From positions 1 to 5,353 of the forward strand of contig JABDJM010000568.1 of assembly GCA_013002475.1 (NCBI GenBank): a stretch of DNA of 5,353 nucleotides. The letters are read 5' to 3'. A model generated the notes under the pieces. That model made no database searches and was not told the DNA's origin. It was given only the letters and a program-made list of their open reading frames with translations. Every line of letters starts with the position of its first letter. Position 1 is the first letter of the stretch. A program made the translations under genes and the position numbers. Below are positions 1 through 5,353 of the stretch, piece by piece. This stretch comes from Saprospiraceae bacterium (lineage in GTDB: Bacteria; Bacteroidota; Bacteroidia; Chitinophagales; Saprospiraceae).

Positions 1-329
1 AGATTTACGGTCCCAACGATATTGGTATTGATAAAACTCATCGGATCCTCTATTGATCGGTCCACGTGAGATTCTGCTGCCAGGTGAATAACACCATCGA
101 TCTGAAACTCAGAGAAAAGGTCCGTCAGAAATTTTTCATCCGTGATACAGCCCCTGACGAAGGTGTAGTTATCCTTGTCCTCGACATCTTTCAGATTTTC
201 AAGATTACCCGCATAGGTTAACTTATCCAGATTGACTATCCGATAGTTGGGATACCTGTTTACCATTAATCGCACAAGATGCGACCCGATAAATCCAGCT
301 CCTCCGGTGATCAGAATTGTTTTTTCCAT
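1..329 (-). CDS. rfbB: dTDP-glucose 4,6-dehydratase (RmlB/RfbB), N-terminal part, cut by left window edge
   Basis: This enzyme converts dTDP-glucose to dTDP-4-keto-6-deoxyglucose in the cytoplasm with tightly bound NAD. It is the second step towards dTDP-rhamnose and related deoxysugars. Reading the minus strand from the ATG at 329 gives 109 residues and no stop before the edge; family members are usually about 330-360 aa, so roughly two thirds is missing. The glycine motif GGAGFIGSH lies at residues 9-17. NLDKLTYAGN (33-42) carries the Asp expected to bind the NAD ribose. HLAAESHVDRSI (82-93) is the hallmark that separates RmlB from other SDR epimerases. The YxxxK active site lies outside the window. 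The start is one base beyond the TAG stop of the upstream decarboxylase gene, so the two are surely co-transcribed and perhaps translationally coupled; no Shine-Dalgarno is visible. One oddity is Cys61 in GCITD, where relatives usually have Asp (GDIxD). Confidence 0.93.
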   Translation of the reverse strand, partial: MEKTILITGGAGFIGSHLVRLMVNRYPNYRIVNLDKLTYAGNLENLKDVEDKDNYTFVRGCITDEKFLTDLFSEFQIDGVIHLAAESHVDRSIEDPMSFINTNIVGTVN

Positions 330-330
330 A

Positions 331-1278
331 CTAATCTACAGTAACGACTTTTTTGAAATACTCATAAGTAAGCCTAAGACCTTCGGCGCGGTCGAATTTA
401 GGCTCCCAGCCAAGGATCTCCTTGGCCTTGGTGATATCAGGTTTTCTTTGCTTGGGATCATCCGTTGGCAAATCCTTATAGGTAAGGGTCGCTTTAGGGT
501 TCCCAACTAATTTCAAAACCTCTTCACCAAATTCCTTGATCGTAATCTCATCCGGATTTCCAATATTGACGGGCATATGATAATCACTCATCAATAAGCG
601 GTAGATCCCTTCCACCAGGTCATCTACATAACAGAAAGATCGGGTCTGAGATCCGTCGCCAAATACGGTCAGCCCCTCCCCGCGGATCGCCTGCGAAAAG
701 AAGGCAGGTAACACCCGGCCATCATTAACACGCATCCTTGATCCATAGGTATTGAAGATCCGTACGATCCGGGTTTCCAAACCATGGTAAGTGTGGTAAG
801 CCATGGTAAGTGCTTCCTGGAAACGCTTCGCTTCATCGTAGACCCCTCTTGGGCCTATTGGATTGACATTTCCCCAGTACTCCTCCGTTTGAGGATGTAC
901 CAGTGGATCTCCATACACTTCAGATGTAGAAGCAACCAGGATCCTCGAGTTCTTTGCTTTTGCCAGACCGAGCAAATTATGAGTTCCCAGAGAACCCACT
1001 TTCATGGTCTGAATTGGCATTTGTAAATAATCAATTGGGCTGGCAGGAGACGCAAAATGAAGGATGTACTTCAGATCGCCAGGCACATGAACGAAATTGC
1101 TCACATCATGGTGATAAAACTCAAAATCCTCAAGTGGAAATAGATGGGAGATATTATCAAGAGATCCTGTTAAAAGATTATCCATGCCTATGACATGGTA
1201 GCCCTCTTTCAAAAATCGATCAGATAAATGAGAGCCCAGAAATCCAGCGGCTCCGGTGATCAACACCTTTTGTTTCAT
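331..1278 (-). CDS. uxs: UDP-glucuronate decarboxylase (UDP-xylose synthase)
   Basis: This enzyme oxidises and decarboxylates UDP-glucuronic acid to UDP-xylose, using bound NAD, in the cytoplasm. At 315 aa it has the usual length of bacterial UXS, and the start [18 protein letters not shown] puts the Rossmann motif where the family has it (G9, G12, G15). TSEVYGDP (118-125) supplies the catalytic Ser/Thr and Glu120. YDEAK (147-151) holds the catalytic Tyr and Lys. [10 protein letters not shown] (173-182), NDGRVLP (185-191) and [14 protein letters not shown] (207-220) are substrate-binding blocks typical of [13 protein letters not shown] (273-282) near the C terminus carries the Arg (278) expected to bind the carboxylate. 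Together these favour UXS over UDP-glucose or GDP-mannose epimerases. It is the first gene of the minus-strand pair, ahead of rfbB by one base. A good Bacteroidota-type promoter lies about 90 bases upstream. UDP-xylose or its 4-keto intermediate probably feeds a surface polysaccharide; the acceptor is unknown. Confidence 0.93.
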   Translation of the reverse strand: MKQKVLITGAAGFLGSHLSDRFLKEGYHVIGMDNLLTGSLDNISHLFPLEDFEFYHHDVSNFVHVPGDLKYILHFASPASPIDYLQMPIQTMKVGSLGTHNLLGLAKAKNSRILVASTSEVYGDPLVHPQTEEYWGNVNPIGPRGVYDEAKRFQEALTMAYHTYHGLETRIVRIFNTYGSRMRVNDGRVLPAFFSQAIRGEGLTVFGDGSQTRSFCYVDDLVEGIYRLLMSDYHMPVNIGNPDEITIKEFGEEVLKLVGNPKATLTYKDLPTDDPKQRKPDITKAKEILGWEPKFDRAEGLRLTYEYFKKVVTVD

Positions 1279-1369
1279 AAAAGCAATATTTGTATGACTG
1301 TACTTGGAGAAAACTCAAAAGAAGAGATGCTTGGGTCCAATACGGTCTGTTTTTAGGTAATTTTCGCGG

Positions 1370-1400
1370 CAAAGTTAACCGGATAAAATACTTTTGGCAA
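1370..1400 (-). promoter_or_regulatory. Bacteroidota-type promoter for the uxs-rfbB operon
   Basis: On the minus strand TAACTTTG (1377 down to 1370) is an exact match to the Bacteroidota -7 consensus TAnnTTTG. A TTG at 1400-1398 sits 20 bases upstream of it, which suits the -33 element of this phylum's primary sigma factor. Transcription would start a few bases beyond 1370, giving a leader of roughly 85 bases before the uxs ATG at 1278. The match and spacing are seen in the sequence; the role is inferred. Confidence 0.5.
1389..1396 (+). promoter_or_regulatory. Possible -7 element of a divergent promoter for the barrel-waaA-hldA operon
   Basis: TACTTTTG matches the Bacteroidota -7 consensus TAnnTTTG on the plus strand and would give a leader of about 80 bases before the ATG at 1482. 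No TTG lies at the expected -33 spacing; the nearest candidate is a T-run at 1361-1364, about 24 bases away, so this call is weaker than its minus-strand partner. The element falls between the -7 and -33 elements of the divergent uxs promoter, so polymerase could hardly occupy both at once. Confidence 0.33.
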
Positions 1401-1408
1401 CGCAAAAG
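1391..1408. repeat. Short perfect inverted repeat in the divergent promoter region
   Basis: CTTTTG (1391-1396) and CAAAAG (1403-1408) are perfect 6-base inverted arms separated by GCAACG. The repeat overlaps the plus-strand -7 candidate and covers the minus-strand -33 TTG. It could be an operator for a dimeric regulator, or chance, since 6-base arms are not rare in AT-rich DNA. It has no following T-run and is not a convincing terminator. Confidence 0.3.
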
Positions 1409-1481
1409 GGCGAGAAAAATCGTTTTGTTATAGATATTTCCTCAATTGCAAAGTAATTCGCGAGCTCAATTCGCTAGAATA

Positions 1482-2246
1482 ATGAATATATATATAAAAA
1501 TCACTCTCTGTTTGCTCCTGGGATCACTGATCGGCCAAAGCCAATCATACTCCCAAAGCAAGAAGGATATGAGCAAGGAACCCCTTTTGGGCTTGGCTAT
1601 TTCCTACGGGTATCAGCTTCCAGGTGGGGATCTGAAGGAAGATTTCGGCGATAGCTTCCAGGCAGGCTTTAATTTGGATTTCGTCTCCAAGCAAAATTTG
1701 ATCCTGGGCCTTCAAAGCAATTTCTTTTTTGGGAACCAGGTAAAAAAAGATGCCCTGGCTTCTTTGAGAGGACCGGATGGGTTGATTGCCTCGCCTGATG
1801 GTTTCCTGGCGGAGATCAACGGAAAGGAAAGGGGACAATATTATGGTGCTCATGTAGGTAAACTTTTCCCTATTTCAAAAAGCCAACGGGCCGGGGTAAG
1901 AGTAACTCTCGGTGGTGGATATTTGCTGCATAAGATCAGATTGCAAGAGGATTTCCAGGTCACCATTCCACAGATCCAGGGAGAGTATAAAAAGGGATAC
2001 GATAACCTCCATGCTGGATTTACTTTGACCGGGTTCCTAGGGTACCAGTATTTAGCGAAAGATGGCCTCATTAATTTCCTCGGAGGCGTTGAATTAAATC
2101 AGGCTTTTACCAGCCCCCAAAGGACCTGGAATTTTGGTGAAAATGCACCCAATGAAGGAAATCGAAATGATCAGCTGGTCACCTTCAAACTTGCATGGAT
2201 CATTCCATTTTATTTTGAGACCAACCCGGACCAAATCTTTTATTGA
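1482..2246 (+). CDS. Exported protein of unknown function, probable outer-membrane beta-barrel
   Basis: I do not recognise a named family. The 254-residue product starts MNIYIKITLCLLLGSLIG, a typical signal peptide with a hydrophobic core at about 5-18, probably cleaved in the Ser/Gln-rich stretch at 19-26. The mature part is rich in alternating hydrophobic and polar residues that look like amphipathic strands: LGLAISYGYQLP (36-47), AGFNLDFV (61-68), LILGLQSNFFFG (73-84), AGVRVTLGGGYLL (137-149), AGFTLTGFLGYQYL (178-191), INFLGGVEL (197-205) and FKLAWIIPFYF (235-245). The chain ends in an aromatic residue (QIFY), as many outer-membrane barrels do. An in-frame TTG at 1446 would extend the protein by 12 residues, but the ATG at 1482 gives the better signal peptide. 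Cys10 lies inside the hydrophobic core and does not form a lipobox. The TGA stop is two bases before the waaA ATG, pointing to a role tied to LPS or the outer membrane; that role is inferred. Confidence 0.8.
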   Translation: MNIYIKITLCLLLGSLIGQSQSYSQSKKDMSKEPLLGLAISYGYQLPGGDLKEDFGDSFQAGFNLDFVSKQNLILGLQSNFFFGNQVKKDALASLRGPDGLIASPDGFLAEINGKERGQYYGAHVGKLFPISKSQRAGVRVTLGGGYLLHKIRLQEDFQVTIPQIQGEYKKGYDNLHAGFTLTGFLGYQYLAKDGLINFLGGVELNQAFTSPQRTWNFGENAPNEGNRNDQLVTFKLAWIIPFYFETNPDQIFY

Positions 2247-2248
2247 CC

Positions 2249-3466
2249 ATGGCTGTCTTTTACAACCTGGCAATTTGGGTTTACGGAGCTGCCATTCGGT
2301 TGGCATCCCTTTGGAATAAAAAAGCAAGGGACTGGGTAAAGGGTCGCAAGAATTGGCAAGGTCAGTTGGAAATGGACGCTCCCCCATGTGGTTTTGATCT
2401 TTGGATGCATTGTTCCTCACTTGGTGAATTCGGGCAGGGCCGACCTGTCCTTGAGTCCTTTAGAAATTTATATCCGGACAAAAAGATCCTACTTACTTTT
2501 TTTTCTCCCTCAGGATATGCAATACGAAAAAACTATCCTGGTGCAGACCTGGTTACCTACCTCCCTCTTGATACAAAAAAAAATGCTCGTGATTTTTTGC
2601 GCCTGGCCAATCCTGTTCTTTCAGTTTTTGTCAAGTATGACTTTTGGCCAAACATGATGAAGGAGATTCTCGCAGAGAAAAGAAGGGCTTATTTAATTGC
2701 AGCAAAATTCCATTCCGGTGACCAATTCCATAGCTGGTATGGTGCCTGGACTCAAAAATTTCTTCAGGCATTTGAGATCATCTTCCTTCAGGACGACCAA
2801 AAGGTTTCCTTTTACCCAGACGATCGTCAAATCATCTCTGGTGACACAAGGATGGATCGGGTGATCCGTATTCAGGAAGAACAAAAGACTTCATCGGTTT
2901 TACAGTCATGGAAAAAGGGGCCGGTGTTTATCTGGGGGTCAATTTGGCCGGAAGATCTGCTCATCTTGAAAGAGGGAATTCATGGCCCCTTAAAGGACTG
3001 GCAACATATTATCGCCCCGCATGATATTTCCCCATCCATGATCTCAAGGATAGTAGAGAATGTGAGAGGTTCATCTGACCTTTTTTCTTCCGGAAAAATT
3101 GAGTCAAAAGTGGTTATCCTGGATACGATTGGTGACCTGGCTTCCTGCTATTCGCTGGGAGAACTGGCCTACATAGGAGGAGGGTTTGGAAAGGGGATCC
3201 ATAATATTCAGGAACCCCTGGCAGCTGGATTGCCAGTCTTTTTTGGGCCAAAACATCAAAAATTTATTGAAGGATCCGAAAGCCTTGAAAGGGAATGTGG
3301 ATTCTCCGTCAGCTCCGAAAAAGAATTTTTTGATAACCTCAAACCTTTACTGGAGAAAGAGAACCGGGATAAGGCTTCGAATACTGCAAAAGAATATATA
3401 CGATCCAAGGCAGGAGCTACAGAAATAATCCTTGATCATATTAAAGCACAAATCCATAATCCGTAA
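2249..3466 (+). CDS. waaA: 3-deoxy-D-manno-octulosonic acid (Kdo) transferase
   Basis: WaaA (KdtA) transfers Kdo from CMP-Kdo to the lipid A precursor on the inner face of the cytoplasmic membrane, starting the LPS inner core. The 405 residues fit the family (E. coli about 425). A hydrophobic segment at about 3-22 followed by basic residues matches the N-terminal membrane anchor. HCSSLGEFGQGRPVLE (54-69) holds the catalytic base Glu60. TFFSPSGY (83-90), VKYDFWPN (128-135) and SGDTRMDRV (197-205) are family blocks. The C-terminal GT-B domain has YIGGGFGKGIHNIQEPLAAG (308-327) for CMP-Kdo binding and GLPVFFGPKHQKF (327-339). An in-frame TTG at 2243 overlaps the previous stop, but the ATG at 2249 is the natural start. 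Stop-to-start spacing is 2 bases upstream, and hldA follows 9 bases after the stop. Asp131 replaces the Glu usual in the (E/Y)xLWPN-type motif. Whether one or two Kdo units are added cannot be read from the sequence. Confidence 0.95.
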   Translation: MAVFYNLAIWVYGAAIRLASLWNKKARDWVKGRKNWQGQLEMDAPPCGFDLWMHCSSLGEFGQGRPVLESFRNLYPDKKILLTFFSPSGYAIRKNYPGADLVTYLPLDTKKNARDFLRLANPVLSVFVKYDFWPNMMKEILAEKRRAYLIAAKFHSGDQFHSWYGAWTQKFLQAFEIIFLQDDQKVSFYPDDRQIISGDTRMDRVIRIQEEQKTSSVLQSWKKGPVFIWGSIWPEDLLILKEGIHGPLKDWQHIIAPHDISPSMISRIVENVRGSSDLFSSGKIESKVVILDTIGDLASCYSLGELAYIGGGFGKGIHNIQEPLAAGLPVFFGPKHQKFIEGSESLERECGFSVSSEKEFFDNLKPLLEKENRDKASNTAKEYIRSKAGATEIILDHIKAQIHNP

Positions 3467-3475
3467 TTTTGAAGG

Positions 3476-4480
3476 ATGAATGATATCCTGCATTTCCAAA
3501 AAGGGATACAAGGGAGGAGGATCCTGGTCATCGGTGATGTTATGCTGGATCATTACCTCTATGGGAATTCTAACCGGATCTCCCCTGAAGCTCCAGTGCC
3601 GGTCGTCAATCTTGAAAAAAGTGAATACCGATTAGGAGGGGCTGCTAATGTGGCTTTGAATATTCAAGCGATGGGAGCCATGCCCTACTTGTGCGGAATG
3701 ATAGGAAAGGATGAATCCGCAAACCGGTTTTTTCAATTGATGGAACAAGAAAATCTAAATACAGACTTTCTGTTTTCTTCAGGCCATAGACCGACCACTA
3801 AAAAATCCAGAATCCTTGGCAACGGTCAACATTTGCTTCGAGTCGATGAAGAATCAACTGCTGATCTAAGTACTGAGGAAAGTGGTCAGGCTTTTGATCT
3901 GATCAGCCAGGCAGTTTCCACCCAAAAACCTGAGGTGATCCTTTTTCAGGATTATAACAAAGGTTTTCTAACAGAGACTTTGATCCAACAAATAATCGGT
4001 TTAGCAAAACAACATGGGATCAAAACGATCGTGGATCCCAAGTTCAAAAACTTCCTCAGCTATAAGGGGGTGGACCTATTCAAACCTAATCTCAAAGAAC
4101 TCAGAGAGGGTCTTGGAAAAAACATTGAAGTAAGCGAAGCTTCCTTGCGGGGAGCCTGCCAAATGCTTCAGGAAAAGATCCAGGCAAAATCCATTTTGGT
4201 GACCTTGAGCGAGCATGGTGTATTTGCATTTGAAAACGATTCCTGGAAGCTGATCCCAACCCTACCCAGGGAGATCCTGGATGTATGCGGAGCCGGGGAT
4301 GCCGTCATCGCAGTTTGTGCGCTGGCTTTACTGGCTAACCTGGATGCCACATCAATTGGCCAGCTAGCAAACCTTGCAGGTGGCTTAGTATGCGAAAGCC
4401 TTGGGGTTGTACCTATCCCTGCCAAGAGCTTTTTTGCGGAATTGGGGTCCCCCAATTTCTATAATACCCCCTTACACTAA
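3476..4480 (+). CDS. hldA: D-glycero-beta-D-manno-heptose-7-phosphate kinase, stand-alone
   Basis: This PfkB-family kinase phosphorylates heptose 7-phosphate at C1 with ATP, giving the bisphosphate in ADP-heptose synthesis for the LPS inner core. The 334 residues correspond to the first domain of bifunctional HldE (RfaE). VIGDVMLDHYLYG (18-30) and RISPEAPVPVV (34-44) are diagnostic for HldE/HldA. RLGGAANVALN (52-62) is the first PfkB signature region. VDPKF (186-190) and KPNLKELREG (203-212) are sugar-kinase blocks. DVCGAGDAVIA (269-279) is the second PfkB signature, with catalytic Asp275 and the anion hole GAGD. The C-terminal block GLVCESLGVVPI (303-314) resembles Bacteroidota homologues. 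No nucleotidyltransferase domain follows, so the adenylyltransferase step must be encoded elsewhere. Databases often label such proteins 'bifunctional ADP-heptose synthase', which would be wrong here. GAAGG directly abuts the ATG, too close for a working Shine-Dalgarno. It is the third gene of the operon. Confidence 0.93.
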   Translation: MNDILHFQKGIQGRRILVIGDVMLDHYLYGNSNRISPEAPVPVVNLEKSEYRLGGAANVALNIQAMGAMPYLCGMIGKDESANRFFQLMEQENLNTDFLFSSGHRPTTKKSRILGNGQHLLRVDEESTADLSTEESGQAFDLISQAVSTQKPEVILFQDYNKGFLTETLIQQIIGLAKQHGIKTIVDPKFKNFLSYKGVDLFKPNLKELREGLGKNIEVSEASLRGACQMLQEKIQAKSILVTLSEHGVFAFENDSWKLIPTLPREILDVCGAGDAVIAVCALALLANLDATSIGQLANLAGGLVCESLGVVPIPAKSFFAELGSPNFYNTPLH

Positions 4481-4559
4481 AATTTCGAATTATGTCGGTC
4501 AAACCCCAATGACCTGGCAAAACATTGATTACTTTCGGGACTCACAAAATTCTTTCAAT

Positions 4560-5353
4560 ATGCTTAAGAAATTTACATTTTTCTTTTCCCTAATATTTGC
4601 GGTAAGCCTTCAGGGGCAAACGATCTGGGGTGACCAACCAGGTGAAGGGGATTTTGATGGTGGGTTTAACGGTTGGACCGTCGAAACCCCAAATCCAATG
4701 ACCGATTCCGTATGGGTTTGGTCCCCTAATGGAGATGTTGGCAATGGTGTCTTGGCGGCAGATGGTACCATTCTTAATTCACCAACTGCAACCAACGGAT
4801 GCGCAGCTTACAATTATGATTTCTTTATAACAGGGGGTGTTGCAATTCCTCCAACTTTTCCACCTATGGTAAGTCACCTGGTAAGTCCAGTCATTGACAT
4901 TTCCGGAGTGGATAAAAGCATGGCTGTCAATTTCACACAGTTGATCCGCTGGTTTCAATCTGCGGATGGGTTTGTTTATTCAAACCTAAGCGCAAGCGTG
5001 GATGGTGGAGCGACATGGTCTGACTATATAGATTGCAATTCCGGACTTTTGAATGGTAGCACACTTACCCGATTTGGCCCCACAAATAACAATAAGACAA
5101 TCAACATTCCCAAGGAATTTACTGAAGGCGCAGATTCAATTCAGATCAGATTTACTTTTGCCGGAAACTTCTACTACTGGGTAGTGGATGATGTGACTTT
5201 GGTAGAAAGACCGGATTATGATTTAAGTGCAAATAACTTTTTTGCCCGGGCTCCTTCTCTTTTCACTCCAAAGACCCAGATGGCTCCAATAGGTTTCCTT
5301 ATCGATGTAGAAAATCAGGGAGACAACCCGGCTCCAAACACAATGGCTCATGT
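4560..5353 (+). CDS. Secreted multidomain protein, N-terminal part, cut by right window edge
   Basis: The open frame runs from the ATG at 4560 to the window end (264 codons, no stop). The start MLKKFTFFFSLIFAVSLQGQ is a clear signal peptide with probable cleavage around residue 20. DFDGGFNGWT (31-40) and FYYWVVDDVTLVE (204-216) bracket a domain of about 190 residues that resembles the MAM-like or jelly-roll beta-sandwiches common at the start of Bacteroidota surface proteins; SASVDGGATWSDY (144-156) is a typical inner motif. From about 219 (DYDLSANNF to FLIDVENQGDNPAPN) a second domain begins that looks like a CARDB-type Ig-like repeat. Such architectures often end in a type IX secretion sorting domain, which would lie beyond the window. 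An in-frame ATG at 4509 would add 17 polar residues and spoil the signal peptide, so 4560 is preferred. The 79-base gap after hldA and the different product type suggest a separate transcription unit. Function is unknown; adhesion or extracellular binding is a guess. Confidence 0.82.
   Translation, partial: MLKKFTFFFSLIFAVSLQGQTIWGDQPGEGDFDGGFNGWTVETPNPMTDSVWVWSPNGDVGNGVLAADGTILNSPTATNGCAAYNYDFFITGGVAIPPTFPPMVSHLVSPVIDISGVDKSMAVNFTQLIRWFQSADGFVYSNLSASVDGGATWSDYIDCNSGLLNGSTLTRFGPTNNNKTINIPKEFTEGADSIQIRFTFAGNFYYWVVDDVTLVERPDYDLSANNFFARAPSLFTPKTQMAPIGFLIDVENQGDNPAPNTMAH

Noticed and set aside
1251..1266. Near-identical DNA at the starts of uxs and rfbB (also around 296-311) as a repeat element
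   Set aside because: Both stretches encode the same Rossmann glycine motif in related SDR enzymes; protein-level conservation explains the similarity.
1220..1405. A 61-codon minus-strand frame covering the uxs promoter
   Set aside because: It overlaps the start of uxs in another frame and crosses the promoter motifs; no coding character.
1446..1481. TTG-initiated N-terminal extension of the barrel protein
   Set aside because: It would put 12 polar residues in front of a well-formed signal peptide; the ATG at 1482 explains the protein better.
1509..1511. Cys10 of the barrel protein as a lipoprotein cysteine
   Set aside because: The preceding residues (KITL) do not form a lipobox, and the Cys lies at the start of the hydrophobic core rather than at its end.
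4293..4325. Cys271 and Ala276 around the GAGD motif of HldA as signs of inactivation
   Set aside because: PfkB kinases vary at these positions and Ala after GAGD is common; the catalytic Asp and glycines are intact.
4168..4455. A 95-codon open frame on the minus strand inside hldA
   Set aside because: It lies wholly opposite a well-supported kinase gene, has no recognisable domain and no start signal; a shadow frame.
4530..4537. TACTTTCG before the secreted-protein gene as a -7 promoter element
   Set aside because: It has one mismatch to TAnnTTTG, and no TTG lies at the right distance upstream. Too weak to call, although a promoter somewhere in 4481-4559 is plausible.
4481..4559. Rho-independent terminator after hldA
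   Set aside because: No stable GC-rich hairpin followed by a T-run is visible in this gap.

Overview
The window comes from a Gram-negative bacterium of the phylum Bacteroidota. A Saprospiria-like or related environmental lineage is my best guess, but it is inferred. The grounds are: promoter-like elements matching the Bacteroidota -7 motif TAnnTTTG; almost no Shine-Dalgarno sequences before clear start codons; a Bacteroidota-style Kdo transferase (GGGFGKGIHN, VKYDFWPN); a stand-alone heptose-7-phosphate kinase; and a secreted protein that looks like type IX secretion cargo. GC content is moderate, roughly mid-40s percent by eye.

Layout. On the minus strand, bases 1-1278 hold two nucleotide-sugar enzymes of the extended SDR family. 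UDP-glucuronate decarboxylase (331-1278) comes first, followed after one base by dTDP-glucose 4,6-dehydratase (1-329), which runs off the left edge. Bases 1279-1481 form a divergent intergenic region with promoter-like motifs on both strands and a small inverted repeat. On the plus strand follow an exported, probably outer-membrane beta-barrel protein of unknown function (1482-2246), the Kdo transferase waaA (2249-3466) and the heptose-7-phosphate kinase hldA (3476-4480). These three have gaps of 2 and 9 bases and are very probably one operon. After a 79-base gap a secreted, probably adhesin-like or extracellular protein begins at 4560 and runs off the right edge.

How the genes fit together. 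This is a cell-envelope glycan locus. WaaA adds Kdo to the lipid A precursor and HldA feeds ADP-heptose synthesis, so the plus-strand operon serves the lipopolysaccharide inner core. The minus-strand pair makes UDP-xylose and dTDP-4-keto-6-deoxyglucose, which are precursors for O-antigen, exopolysaccharide or glycoprotein sugars. The barrel protein is the only unassigned member of the LPS operon. The last gene is probably a separate unit.

I saw no RNA genes, mobile elements, CRISPR arrays or convincing terminators. Most of the window is ordinary envelope biosynthesis. The points most worth a second look are the unknown barrel protein packed against waaA, the overlapping divergent promoters, substitutions at conserved positions in WaaA and RmlB, and an excess of GATC words.
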